Source: 1XD8-76 sp051880335 (lineage in GTDB: Bacteria > Bacillota > Clostridia > Lachnospirales > Lachnospiraceae). Taken from it: a stretch of DNA of 11,827 nt. A model generated the notes under the pieces. The model searched no databases and had not been told where the DNA came from. It saw only the letters and a list, made by a program, of their open reading frames with translations. The position numbers and the translations under genes are program-made. The stretch spans positions 1 through 11,827 of the forward strand of contig JBJENT010000155.1 in NCBI GenBank assembly GCA_051880335.1, in the 5' to 3' direction. This document shows, in pieces, positions 5,608 through 11,827 of the stretch. Numbering within the stretch: the first letter of the stretch is position 1; each line of letters starts with the position of its first letter.

Positions 5608-5925
5608 ATGGCAAGTCAAGTAATGAGAATCACATTAAAAGCTTATGATCATCAGTTAGTTGATGCATCTGCCAAAAAAATCATCGAAACAGTCAAGAAA
5701 AACGGATCTCAGGTAAGTGGACCAGTACCGCTTCCAACAAAAAAGGAAGTTGTTACTATTCTTAGAGCAGTTCACAAATACAAAGATTCCAGAGAGCAGT
5801 TCGAACAGAGAACTCACAAGAGACTGATCGATATCATTGCACCTACACCAAAGACAATCGATGCACTGCAGAGATTGGAAATGCCGGCAGGTGTGTACAT
5901 TGATATCAAAATGAAAAACAAATAA
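5608..5925 (+). CDS. rpsJ: 30S ribosomal protein S10
   Basis: The 105-residue protein matches S10 along its length: RITLKAYDHQLVDASAKKI near the N-terminus, GPVPLPTKKEVVTILRAVHKY in the tRNA-proximal loop region, THKRLIDI, and a C-terminal MPAGVYIDIKM. S10 assembles into the head of the 30S subunit and, as NusE, also joins transcription antitermination complexes. I chose ATG 5608 because it follows AGGAGG (5591-5596) and gives family length; an in-frame TTG at 5527 would add 27 residues foreign to S10. The 11-nt spacer is slightly long and includes seven T residues. As the first gene of the operon it is preceded by the structured leader and followed by two tandem hairpin repeats before rplC. 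Confidence 0.98.
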   Translation: MASQVMRITLKAYDHQLVDASAKKIIETVKKNGSQVSGPVPLPTKKEVVTILRAVHKYKDSREQFEQRTHKRLIDIIAPTPKTIDALQRLEMPAGVYIDIKMKNK

Positions 5926-5936
5926 GGTACCTTCTA

Positions 5937-6002
5937 CTAGAATGGACACGTAAGTGCCCCGCTGTAGAAACCTAGAATGGACGCTTCGGCGCCCCGCTGT
6001 AG
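5937..6002 (+). repeat. Two tandem 31-nt hairpin repeats between rpsJ and rplC
   Basis: Copies at 5937-5967 and 5972-6002 share CTAGAATGGAC at the left and GCCCCGCTGTAG at the right, and differ in the central 8 nt. Each folds as an imperfect hairpin: CTA/TAG at the base, GG/CC, then CAC/GTG around a GTAA loop in copy 1 and CGC/GCG around a TTCG loop in copy 2. The stem change is compensatory and both loops are stable tetraloop types (GNRA and UNCG). They end just before the rplC ribosome binding site (6009-6014). Confidence 0.8.
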
Positions 6003-6020
6003 ATCAAAAGGAGGTAAAAC

Positions 6021-6704
6021 ATGAAGAAAGCGATCTTAGCTACAAAAGTCGGAATGACTCAAATCTTCAACGAAGACGGTACATTAGTACCGGTTACAGT
6101 TCTTCAGGCTGGCCCATGCGTTGTAACACAGATCAAAACAGTTGAGAACGATGGTTACAAAGCAGTACAGGTTGGTTTTGTAGACAAAGCAGAAAAAGTT
6201 GTTAACAAAGACAAAGCAGGAAAGAAAACAGTTGCTCATCGTCATGGCGTTAACAAAGCAGAAAAAGGCCACTTTGACAAGGCTGGCGTATCTGCAAAGA
6301 GATTCGTTAGAGAATTCAGATTTGACAATGCAGAAGAATATGCATTAGGAAATGAAATCAAAGCTGATATCTTTGAAGCAGGTGAAAGAGTAGATGCTAC
6401 TGCAACATCAAAGGGTAAAGGATTCCAGGGCGCGATCAAGAGACTTGGTCAGCACAGAGGACCTATGAAACATGGTTCCAAATTCCATCGTCATCAGGGT
6501 TCCAACGGTGCTTGTTCTTCTCCTTCCAGAGTATTTAAAGGAAAAGGCATGCCTGGACATATGGGCTGTGTAAAAGTTACAGTTCAGAACCTGGAAGTTG
6601 TAAGAGTAGATGCTGAAAAGAATTTACTGCTTGTAAAGGGCGCAGTTCCAGGTCCTAAGAAAGCACTGGTTACCATCAAAGAAACTACCAGAGCAGAGTT
6701 TTAA
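6021..6704 (+). CDS. rplC: 50S ribosomal protein L3
   Basis: The 227-residue protein is L3, an early-assembling 23S rRNA binder whose central loop reaches toward the peptidyl transferase centre. It starts with the typical MKKAILATKVGMTQIF and VPVTVLQAGPC segments and holds the KGKGFQGAIKR...GPMKHGSKFHRHQGSNGA loop (about 132-165) and RVFKGKGMPGHMG before the C-terminal VTVQNLEVVRVD strand. Length is somewhat above the 205-210 residues of many bacteria because of lysine-rich insertions around 60-90 (KAEKVVNKDKAGKKT). ATG 6021 follows AAAAGGAGG at normal spacing. Translation may be influenced by the tandem hairpins directly upstream. Confidence 0.98.
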   Translation: MKKAILATKVGMTQIFNEDGTLVPVTVLQAGPCVVTQIKTVENDGYKAVQVGFVDKAEKVVNKDKAGKKTVAHRHGVNKAEKGHFDKAGVSAKRFVREFRFDNAEEYALGNEIKADIFEAGERVDATATSKGKGFQGAIKRLGQHRGPMKHGSKFHRHQGSNGACSSPSRVFKGKGMPGHMGCVKVTVQNLEVVRVDAEKNLLLVKGAVPGPKKALVTIKETTRAEF

Positions 6705-6729
6705 TTTAGGACGAAAGGAGGACAATTAG

Positions 6730-7353
6730 ATGGCAAACGTAACTGTTTATAATATGGAAGGCAAAGAAGTTGGTACTGTTGAACTTTCCGATGCAGTTTT
6801 CGGTGTAGAAGTTAACGAACATTTAGTTCACATGGCAGTATTACAGCAGCTTGCTAATAATCGTCAGGGAACACAGAAAGCAAAAACACGTTCTGAAGTT
6901 TCCGGTGGCGGAAGAAAACCTTGGAGACAGAAAGGTACCGGTCATGCAAGACAGGGTTCCACAAGAGCTCCACAGTGGACTGGCGGTGGCGTTGTATTCG
7001 CTCCGGTTCCGAGAGATTATTCTTTCAAAATGAACAAGAAAGAAAAGAGAGCAGCACTGAAATCTGTTCTTTCTGATAAAGTTGCTTCCAGCAAACTTAT
7101 CGTTCTTGATGAACTGAAATTTGATGAAATCAAGACAAAGAAATTCCAGGCAGTTTTAACTAACCTGAAAGTAGAAGAAAAGGCATTAGTTGTTTTAGGA
7201 GAAAAGGATGATGTAGTGATCAAATCTGCAAACAACCTTCCTTTTGTACAGACAGCTCTGCCAAACACAATCAACGTTTATGACGTTCTGAAAGCAGGCA
7301 CACTCATCCTGACAAAGGATGCAGTAGCAAAAATTGAGGAGGTGTATGCATAA
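6730..7353 (+). CDS. rplD: 50S ribosomal protein L4
   Basis: The 207-residue protein is L4, which lines the peptide exit tunnel and helps organise domain I of 23S rRNA. The diagnostic tunnel-loop region is clear at about residues 46-90: RQGTQKAKTRSEVSGGG, then RKPWRQKGTGHARQGS and RAPQWTGGGVVF. Length is normal. AAGGAGG (6715-6721) precedes the ATG. In E. coli L4 represses its own operon at the S10 leader; whether it does so here is unknown, but the long structured leader upstream of rpsJ makes it a candidate regulator. Its stop overlaps the rplW start by one base (TAATG), indicating translational coupling. Confidence 0.98.
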   Translation: MANVTVYNMEGKEVGTVELSDAVFGVEVNEHLVHMAVLQQLANNRQGTQKAKTRSEVSGGGRKPWRQKGTGHARQGSTRAPQWTGGGVVFAPVPRDYSFKMNKKEKRAALKSVLSDKVASSKLIVLDELKFDEIKTKKFQAVLTNLKVEEKALVVLGEKDDVVIKSANNLPFVQTALPNTINVYDVLKAGTLILTKDAVAKIEEVYA

Positions 7354-7652
7354 TGGCAGATATTAAATATTATGACGTTATCCTGAAACCGGTTGTTACA
7401 GAAAAAAGTATGGCTGGCATGGGCGACAAAAAATACACATTCCTGGTTCATCCTGATGCAACAAAAACTCAGGTAAAAGATGCTGTAGAAAGAATGTTCG
7501 AGGGTGCTAAGGTTGCATCCGTTAACACAATGAACTTAGATGGCAAAAAGAAAAGACGTGGTATGACAGTTGGTAGAACAGCTAAAACCAAAAAGGCTAT
7601 CGTTCAGTTAACAGCAGACAGCAAAGATATTGAAATTTTCACAGGACTGTAA
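7353..7652 (+). CDS. rplW: 50S ribosomal protein L23
   Basis: This 99-residue protein is L23, located at the tunnel exit, where it docks trigger factor and the signal recognition particle. Recognisable segments are YYDVILKPVVTEKSM at the N-terminus, YTFLVHPDATKTQVKDAVERMF, and the GKKKRRGMTVGRTAKTKKAIVQL extension that contacts 23S rRNA. The ATG overlaps the rplD stop by one base, and its GAGGAGG site lies within the end of rplD. After its stop an 81-nt gap precedes rplB; this gap shows only a weak 5-bp ATATA/TATAT hairpin with a GCAA loop (7678-7691). Confidence 0.98.
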   Translation: MADIKYYDVILKPVVTEKSMAGMGDKKYTFLVHPDATKTQVKDAVERMFEGAKVASVNTMNLDGKKKRRGMTVGRTAKTKKAIVQLTADSKDIEIFTGL

Positions 7653-7733
7653 AATCAAAAGTCCGCAGGGCTGCAAAATATAGCAATATATAGTTAATGT
7701 CCAAAGTAGTATTTAAGTAAAGGAGAAACAATC

Positions 7734-8576
7734 ATGGGAATTAAAACATACAACCCATATACACCTTCCAGAAGAAACATGACTGGTTCTGATTTCTCTG
7801 AAATCACAAAAAAGACTCCTGAAAAATCTCTGCTGGCATCCAAGAAAAAAACAGCAGGACGTAACAATCAGGGTAAAATCACTGTAAGACACCATGGTGG
7901 TGGAAACAGACAGAAATACAGAATCATCGACTTTAAGAGATATAAAGATGGTGTTCCGGCAACAGTAATCGGTATCGAATACGATCCAAACAGAACAGCA
8001 AACATCGCACTGATCTGCTATGCAGACGGTGAAAAAGCTTACATCATTGCTCCGGACGGATTAAAAGATGGCATGAAAGTCATGAACGGTCCGGAAGCAG
8101 AAGTAAGAATCGGCAACTGCTTACCACTGGAAAACATTCCTGTAGGTACACAGATTCACAATATTGAACTGTATCCGGGAAAAGGTGGTCAGTTAGTTCG
8201 TTCCGCAGGTAATAGCGCACAGCTGATGGCTAAGGAAGGCAAATATGCAACTCTCAGACTTCCATCCGGCGAAATGAGAATGGTTCCTATCATTTGTAGA
8301 GCAACTGTTGGTGTTGTTGGTAATACAGACCATAACCTTATCAATATTGGTAAAGCAGGACGTAAACGTCACATGGGTATCAGACCTACTGTTCGTGGTT
8401 CCGTTATGAACCCGAATGACCATCCACACGGTGGTGGTGAAGGTAGAGCACCTATCGGACGTCCAGGCCCATCTACACCTTGGGGCAAACCTGCACTTGG
8501 CTTAAAGACCCGTAAAAAGAAAAAAGCTTCTAACAAACTGATTGTAAGAAGAAGAGACGGTAGAGCTATCAAATAA
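7734..8576 (+). CDS. rplB: 50S ribosomal protein L2
   Basis: The 280-residue protein is L2, needed for subunit association and peptidyl transferase activity. Conserved blocks include GRNNQGKITVRHHGGG (42-57), YRIIDFKR (62-69), the SH3-like core with VPVGTQIHNIELYPGKGGQ-type sequence around 136-153, and the C-terminal NPNDHPHGGGEGR (227-238). H230 corresponds to the functionally important His229 of E. coli. The C-terminal lysine/arginine-rich tail is complete. AAAGGAG (7719-7725) precedes the ATG. The gap of 16 nt to rpsS contains the next GAGGAGG site, as expected within one operon. Confidence 0.98.
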   Translation: MGIKTYNPYTPSRRNMTGSDFSEITKKTPEKSLLASKKKTAGRNNQGKITVRHHGGGNRQKYRIIDFKRYKDGVPATVIGIEYDPNRTANIALICYADGEKAYIIAPDGLKDGMKVMNGPEAEVRIGNCLPLENIPVGTQIHNIELYPGKGGQLVRSAGNSAQLMAKEGKYATLRLPSGEMRMVPIICRATVGVVGNTDHNLINIGKAGRKRHMGIRPTVRGSVMNPNDHPHGGGEGRAPIGRPGPSTPWGKPALGLKTRKKKKASNKLIVRRRDGRAIK

Positions 8577-8592
8577 TTGAGGAGGAAATACA

Positions 8593-8874
8593 ATGGCTAG
8601 ATCACTGAAAAAAGGACCATTTGCAGATGCAAGCTTACTGAAAAAAGTAGACGCTTTAAATGCATCCGGACAGAAACAGGTTATCAAAACCTGGTCCCGT
8701 CGTTCTACAATTTTCCCATCTTTTGTGGGCCATACAATTGCAGTTCATGACGGTAGAAAACATGTTCCTGTATATGTAACAGAAGATATGGTTGGACATA
8801 AACTCGGTGAGTTCGTTGCAACCAGAACATATAGAGGACACGTTAAGGAAGATAAAAAATCGAAAGTTAAATAA
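8593..8874 (+). CDS. rpsS: 30S ribosomal protein S19
   Basis: The 93-residue protein is S19, which contacts S13 and the A-site finger in the head of the 30S subunit. It begins MARSLKKGPF, contains KTWSRRSTIFPSFVGHTIAVHDGRKHVPVYV in two adjoining segments (about 33-63), and ends with a basic FVATRTYRGHVKEDKKSK-type tail. Length is typical. GAGGAGG precedes the ATG at normal spacing. The gap after its stop is 133 nt, far longer than most junctions in this operon, and is filled by a predicted rod-like RNA. Confidence 0.98.
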   Translation: MARSLKKGPFADASLLKKVDALNASGQKQVIKTWSRRSTIFPSFVGHTIAVHDGRKHVPVYVTEDMVGHKLGEFVATRTYRGHVKEDKKSKVK

Positions 8875-8879
8875 AAGGT

Positions 8880-8973
8880 GCCGAAAGGCAGTGGAAGCGC
8901 AAAATTGAAGGAAATGTGGCTGGGGTAAACTATTCCGGACATCTTTTCCGACAATTTATGCAGCGCTTTGCCT
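8880..8973 (+). other. Nested rod-like RNA structure between rpsS and rplV
   Basis: Six helices nest in correct order: 8886-8890 with 8969-8973, 8895-8900 with 8963-8968, 8902-8907 with 8952-8957, 8910-8914 with 8945-8949, 8915-8917 with 8939-8941, and 8922-8927 with 8931-8936, capped by an AAC loop. That is about 31 base pairs over 88 nt. A small GCC-GAAA-GGC hairpin (8880-8889) competes with the outermost helix. No T-run follows, so it is not a terminator, and it carries no reading frame with a ribosome binding site. It could be an mRNA control or processing element, or a remnant of a palindromic repeat. Confidence 0.65.
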
Positions 8974-9007
8974 GAAAAAGCACAAACGTTGGAAGGAGGT
9001 TCATTCT

Positions 9008-9394
9008 ATGGCTAAAGGACATAGATCCCAAATCAAAAGAGAGAGAAATGCGCAGAAAGATACAAGACCTTCAGCTAAGTTATCCTACGCTAGAGTTCCT
9101 GTACAGAAAGCATGTTTCGTTTTAGATGCCATCAGAGGCAAAGATGTAACAACAGCCTTAGCTATTCTGGAATACAATCCAAGATATGCATCCAGTATTA
9201 TTAAAAAATTATTAGAGTCAGCTATCGCAAATGCTGAAAACAACAACGGTATGAATGCTGCCAACCTTTATATTGAGGAATGTTATGCAAATAACGGTGC
9301 AATCATGAAACGTGTTAGACCAAGAGCACAGGGTAGAGCTTACAGAATCGAACACAGAATCAGCAATATCAAAATTGTGCTTAATGAGAGATAG
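9008..9394 (+). CDS. rplV: 50S ribosomal protein L22
   Basis: The 128-residue protein is L22, whose extended beta hairpin lines the exit tunnel and borders the macrolide site. The core runs from ARVPVQKACFVLDAIRGKDV through LLESAIANAENN to the hairpin tip KRVRPRAQGRAYRIEHRISN (about 99-119). It has a basic N-terminal extension (MAKGHRSQIKRERNAQKDTR) that makes it longer than the roughly 110 residues usual elsewhere; I believe this is common in Lachnospiraceae but cannot check. A strong GGAAGGAGGT (8991-9000) lies 7 nt before ATG 9008, supporting this start. No insertions or deletions are evident in the macrolide-sensitive loop. Confidence 0.98.
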   Translation: MAKGHRSQIKRERNAQKDTRPSAKLSYARVPVQKACFVLDAIRGKDVTTALAILEYNPRYASSIIKKLLESAIANAENNNGMNAANLYIEECYANNGAIMKRVRPRAQGRAYRIEHRISNIKIVLNER

Positions 9395-9405
9395 GAGGAA
9401 AAATC

Positions 9406-10062
9406 ATGGGACAGAAAGTTAATCCTCATGGCTTAAGAGTCGGCGTTATCAAAGATTGGGATTCCAAATGGTATGCTGATGGTGAATTCGCTGATTTCTT
9501 AGTAGAAGATTACGAGATCAGAAAATTCCTGAAAAAGAAATTATATGCTGCTGGCATTTCCAAGATCGAAATCGAAAGAGCATCTGACAGAGTAAAAGTT
9601 ATCATCTACACAGCTAAACCTGGTGTTGTTATCGGCAAAGGCGGTGCAGAAATCGAAGTAACAAAGAAAGAACTTTCCAAGATCACAGATAAGAAAGTAT
9701 TAGTTGATATCAAAGAAATTAAGAGACCAGACAAGGATGCTCAGTTAGTAGCTGAGAACATTGCACTTCAGCTGGAGAACCGTGTTTCTTTCAGAAGAGC
9801 AATGAAATCTTGTATGGGTAGAACAATGAAGGCAGGCGCACTTGGTATCAAAGCTGCAGTATCCGGCCGTCTGGGCGGTGCTGATATGGCTCGTACAGAG
9901 TTCTACAGCGAAGGTACTATTCCACTTCAGACACTGAGAGCTGATATCGAATATGGTTTTGCAGAAGCAGATACCACATACGGTAAAGTTGGTGTTAAAG
10001 TATGGATCTATAAAGGCGAAGTACTTCCTACTAAAGGAAATCAGGAAGGGAGCGAGAAATAA
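9406..10062 (+). CDS. rpsC: 30S ribosomal protein S3
   Basis: The 218-residue protein is S3, part of the mRNA entry tunnel and its helicase activity. It opens with MGQKVNPHGLRVGVIKDWDS, has the type II KH domain with the GKGG loop (77-80, within VVIGKGGAEIE), and the C-terminal domain with GALGIKAAVSGRLGGADMAR (about 144-163) and GKVGVKVWIYKGEVLP. Length is standard. AGGAGG overlaps the rplV stop codon (9393-9398) and precedes ATG 9406. Its 3' end contains the AGGAAGGGAG site for rplP, leaving just 2 nt between the genes. Confidence 0.98.
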   Translation: MGQKVNPHGLRVGVIKDWDSKWYADGEFADFLVEDYEIRKFLKKKLYAAGISKIEIERASDRVKVIIYTAKPGVVIGKGGAEIEVTKKELSKITDKKVLVDIKEIKRPDKDAQLVAENIALQLENRVSFRRAMKSCMGRTMKAGALGIKAAVSGRLGGADMARTEFYSEGTIPLQTLRADIEYGFAEADTTYGKVGVKVWIYKGEVLPTKGNQEGSEK

Positions 10063-10064
10063 TT

Positions 10065-10502
10065 ATGTTAATGCCAAAGAGAGTTAAACGTCGTAAACAG
10101 TTCCGTGGTTCTATGGCAGGTAAACCAAGCAGAGGTACCACAATCACTTATGGTGAATACGGTATCATTGCAACAGAACCATGTTGGATTAAATCAAACC
10201 AGATTGAAGCAGCACGTATTGCTATCACACGTTATGTAAAACGTGGTGGTAAAGTTTGGATTAAGATTTTCCCTGACAAACCAGTAACAGCAAAACCAGC
10301 AGAAACACGTATGGGTTCCGGTAAAGGTACCCTGGAATACTGGGTAGCAGTTGTTAAGCCAGGACGCGTTCTTTTCGAAATCGCAGGAGTACCTGAAGAA
10401 GTAGCGAGAGAAGCTTTGCGCCTTGCAACACATAAGCTTCCATGTAAATGTAAGATTGTTTCTAAAGCAGACTTGGAAGGCGGTGTATCAAATGAAAACT
10501 AA
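10065..10502 (+). CDS. rplP: 50S ribosomal protein L16
   Basis: The 145-residue protein is L16, which shapes the A-site tRNA pocket on the large subunit. It starts MLMPKRVKRRKQFRG, the classic MLMPKRV opening, which supports ATG 10065 over the ATG six bases downstream. Conserved features are GEYGIIATEPCWIKSNQIEAARIA (about 28-51), RYVKRGGKVWIKIFPDKPVTAKPAETRMGSGKG (two adjoining segments, 54-86), and ATHKLPCKCKIV near the end. The ribosome binding site lies inside the end of rpsC. Its last 11 nt overlap the beginning of rpmC in another frame. Confidence 0.97.
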   Translation: MLMPKRVKRRKQFRGSMAGKPSRGTTITYGEYGIIATEPCWIKSNQIEAARIAITRYVKRGGKVWIKIFPDKPVTAKPAETRMGSGKGTLEYWVAVVKPGRVLFEIAGVPEEVAREALRLATHKLPCKCKIVSKADLEGGVSNEN

Positions 10503-10701
10503 TAAGTATGTAGAAGATTTAAGAGCAAAAACTTCTGCAGAATTAGCGGAAGAATTAGTGGCTGCTAAAAAAGAACTTTTCAATTTGAGATTCCAGAACG
10601 CAACAAATCAGTTAGACAATACAGCAAGAATCAAAGAAGTTAGAAGAAACATTGCTAGAATTCAGACTGTTATGGCTGCAAATCTTAAAAATGTAGAGTA
10701 G
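10492..10701 (+). CDS. rpmC: 50S ribosomal protein L29
   Basis: The 69-residue protein is L29, a two-helix protein near the tunnel exit next to L23. I chose ATG 10492 (MKTNKYVEDLRAKTSAELAEEL...), which gives family length; the longer in-frame start at 10423 would add 23 residues read from the rplP gene in another frame. The diagnostic ELFNLRFQNATNQLDN (28-43) and RIKEVRRNIARIQT (46-59) are intact. The gene overlaps rplP by 11 nt, with GGAAGG (10475-10480) as the ribosome binding site, so translation is probably coupled. Confidence 0.95.
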   Translation: MKTNKYVEDLRAKTSAELAEELVAAKKELFNLRFQNATNQLDNTARIKEVRRNIARIQTVMAANLKNVE

Positions 10702-10714
10702 GAGGAAAATGATC

Positions 10715-10969
10715 GTGGAAAGAAATTTAAGAAAAACACGTACAGGCAAAGTTGTTAGCAATAAAATGCAGAAAACTATCGTAGTTGCTGTTGAAGATCA
10801 TGTAAAGCATCCTCTTTACAAGAAAATCGTTAAGAGAACTTACAAATTAAAAGCACATGATGAAAATAACGAATGCAACATTGGTGATGTAGTAAAAGTT
10901 ATGGAAACAAGACCATTATCTAAGGATAAGAGATGGAGACTTGTTGAAATCGTTGAAAGAGTAAAATAG
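10715..10969 (+). CDS. rpsQ: 30S ribosomal protein S17
   Basis: The 84-residue protein is S17, an early 16S rRNA binder with an OB fold. It reads MERNLRKTRTGKVVSNKMQKTIVVAVED, then HPLYKKIVKRTYKLKAHDE and IGDVVKVMETRPLSKDKRWRLVEIVERV. I prefer the GTG at 10715 because AGGAGG (10700-10705) is 9 nt away and the protein then opens MERN as in relatives. The ATG at 10709, two codons earlier, is only 3 nt from the site but remains possible (86 residues). The ribosome binding site overlaps the rpmC stop codon. Confidence 0.93.
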   Translation: MERNLRKTRTGKVVSNKMQKTIVVAVEDHVKHPLYKKIVKRTYKLKAHDENNECNIGDVVKVMETRPLSKDKRWRLVEIVERVK

Positions 10970-10975
10970 ATTTTA

Positions 10976-10998
10976 AAAGTTACGTATTACGTAATTTT
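10976..10998 (+). other. AT-rich hairpin at the S10/spc boundary
   Basis: AAAGTTACGT (10976-10985) pairs with ACGTAATTTT (10989-10998), ten pairs including one G-U, around a 3-nt loop, ending with a short T-run. It lies 7 nt after the rpsQ stop and directly before GGAAGGAG of rplN. It resembles a weak attenuator or an mRNA processing hairpin; stability is low because it is AT-rich. Confidence 0.4.
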
Positions 10999-11013
10999 GG
11001 AAGGAGATTTAGC

Positions 11014-11382
11014 ATGATACAACAGGAAAGCAGACTTAAAGTCGCTGATAATACTGGTGCTAAGGAATTACTTTGCATCAGAGTTATGGGTGGATCTACA
11101 AGAAGATATGCAAGTATCGGTGATATTATCGTTGCTACCGTTAAAGATGCAACACCAGGCGGCGTTGTAAAAAAAGGCGATGTAGTAAAAGCTGTAGTTG
11201 TACGTTCTGTAAAGGGCGCTCGTCGTAAGGACGGTTCTTATATTAAATTTGATGAAAATGCTGCTGTTATCATTAAAGATGATAAGACTCCAAGAGGAAC
11301 ACGTATTTTTGGACCAGTAGCAAGAGAGCTTCGTGATAAACAGTTTATGAAGATTGTTTCATTAGCTCCAGAAGTATTATAA
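11014..11382 (+). CDS. rplN: 50S ribosomal protein L14
   Basis: The 122-residue protein is L14, a highly conserved beta-barrel at the subunit interface forming bridge B8. It begins MIQQESRLKVADNTGAKE and contains IRVMGGSTRRYASIGDIIVATVKDA in adjoining segments (22-46), RRKDGSYIKFDENAAVII (70-87), PRGTRIFGPVARELRD and the closing IVSLAPEVL. Length is exactly typical. GGAAGGAG (10999-11006) precedes ATG 11014. It is the first gene of the segment that forms a separate spc operon in E. coli; here only a small hairpin separates it from rpsQ and I see no strong promoter, so it is probably read from the rpsJ promoter. Confidence 0.98.
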   Translation: MIQQESRLKVADNTGAKELLCIRVMGGSTRRYASIGDIIVATVKDATPGGVVKKGDVVKAVVVRSVKGARRKDGSYIKFDENAAVIIKDDKTPRGTRIFGPVARELRDKQFMKIVSLAPEVL

Positions 11383-11394
11383 GGAGGTGCTTGA

Positions 11395-11709
11395 ATGTCA
11401 ACATTAAAGATCAAAAAAGGCGATACTGTTAAAGTAATCGCTGGTAAAGATAAAGAAAAAGAAGGCAAAGTTTTATCTGTAGATTCTAAGAATTCTAAAG
11501 TTGTTGTTGAAGGTGTTAACATGGTAACAAAGCATGCTAAGCCATCAGCTGCAAACCAGAACGGCGGAATTATCCAGAAAGAAGCTCCTATCGATATTTC
11601 AAACGTTATGTATCTTCAGAACGGAAAAGCTACCAGAGTAGGTTTCAAAATGGAAGGCGATAAGAAGGTTCGTTACGCAAAAGCAACAGGCGAAGTTATT
11701 GATAAATAA
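11395..11709 (+). CDS. rplX: 50S ribosomal protein L24
   Basis: The 104-residue protein is L24, one of the proteins that start 50S assembly. The KOW motif is at the N-terminus (KIKKGDTVKVIAGKDKEKEGKV, about residues 5-26), followed by VVVEGVNMVTKHAKPS, GGIIQKEAPIDISNVM and a C-terminal TRVGFKMEGDKKVRYAKATGE. The AGGAGG site overlaps the rplN stop codon (11382-11387) and lies 7 nt before ATG 11395. Length is normal. A 21-nt gap leads to rplE. Confidence 0.98.
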   Translation: MSTLKIKKGDTVKVIAGKDKEKEGKVLSVDSKNSKVVVEGVNMVTKHAKPSAANQNGGIIQKEAPIDISNVMYLQNGKATRVGFKMEGDKKVRYAKATGEVIDK

Positions 11710-11730
11710 TAAGGAAGGAGGTCTAGACTG

Positions 11731-11827
11731 GTGAGTAGACTTAAAGATTTGTATAAAGACGAGATCGTAGATGCTATGATCAAGAAGTTCGGATATAAAA
11801 ATATCATGGAAGTTCCAAAGCTTGATA
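11731..11827 (+). CDS. rplE: 50S ribosomal protein L5 (3' partial)
   Basis: A GTG start at 11731 follows a strong GGAAGGAGGT (11713-11722) with an 8-nt spacer. The 32 visible residues read MSRLKDLYKDEIVDAM and IKKFGYKNIMEVPKLD, the standard N-terminus of L5, which binds 5S rRNA and contacts P-site tRNA. The frame is open to the right window edge, so the gene is cut by the window rather than broken. Its place after rplX is the standard spc operon order. Confidence 0.95.
   Translation, partial: MSRLKDLYKDEIVDAMIKKFGYKNIMEVPKLD

Noticed and set aside
7661..7691. GCAGGGCTGC and ATATA-GCAA-TATAT structures in the rplW-rplB gap
   Set aside because: The first has too small a loop and the second is a weak all-AT 5-bp stem; neither rises above chance.
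10423..10491. N-terminal extension of L29 starting within rplP
   Set aside because: The extra residues are the rplP coding sequence read out of frame; ATG 10492 gives the normal L29 length and N-terminus.

Overview
The window looks like chromosomal DNA from a Firmicute of class Clostridia, most likely family Lachnospiraceae (a gut anaerobe of the Blautia / Clostridium scindens type). This rests on the rpsJ-to-rplE gene order, strong AGGAGG ribosome binding sites, AGA-rich arginine codon use, moderate GC, and a NiCo (czcD) riboswitch closely resembling the one I recall from C. scindens. The genus is an inference.

Left part (1-1059): the GC-rich tail of a polytopic membrane protein of O-antigen polymerase/ligase type overlaps the first codons of a glycosyltransferase-like gene. 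That gene is cut off near 464-470, where the sequence switches, without a new start or ribosome binding site, into the AT-richer C-terminal end of an unrelated membrane-anchored surface protein. A strong terminator closes this region. The join is a deletion or rearrangement scar, or an assembly chimera.

Middle part (1060-5069): a two-gene unit encodes a YqhD/BdhA-type iron-dependent alcohol dehydrogenase and a UPF0303 (GlcG/HbpS-like) protein. Next comes a metal-efflux unit: a sigma-A promoter, a NiCo riboswitch whose 3' half can refold into a 19-bp terminator, a degenerate 14-17-nt tandem repeat, and a cation diffusion facilitator gene. A convergent terminator separates this from a minus-strand RlmI-like SAM-dependent methyltransferase.

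Right part (5295-11827): the S10-spc ribosomal protein operon in the order rpsJ-rplC-rplD-rplW-rplB-rpsS-rplV-rpsC-rplP-rpmC-rpsQ-rplN-rplX-rplE (rplE truncated by the window edge). It is driven by a TTGCAC-17-TATAGT promoter with a leader of about 278 nt that can form a long-range helix. Most gene junctions are tight. Exceptions carry structure: two tandem hairpin repeats with swapped tetraloops between rpsJ and rplC, an 88-nt nested rod-like structure between rpsS and rplV, and a small hairpin at the rpsQ/rplN boundary, where E. coli splits its S10 and spc operons. The rplW-rplB gap of 81 nt holds only a weak 5-bp hairpin.

The coding content is ordinary. The items worth a second look are RNA-level: the riboswitch with its unusual repeat-filled leader, and the structured leader and intergenic elements of the ribosomal operon. 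No CRISPR array, tRNA, insertion sequence or transposase was seen.
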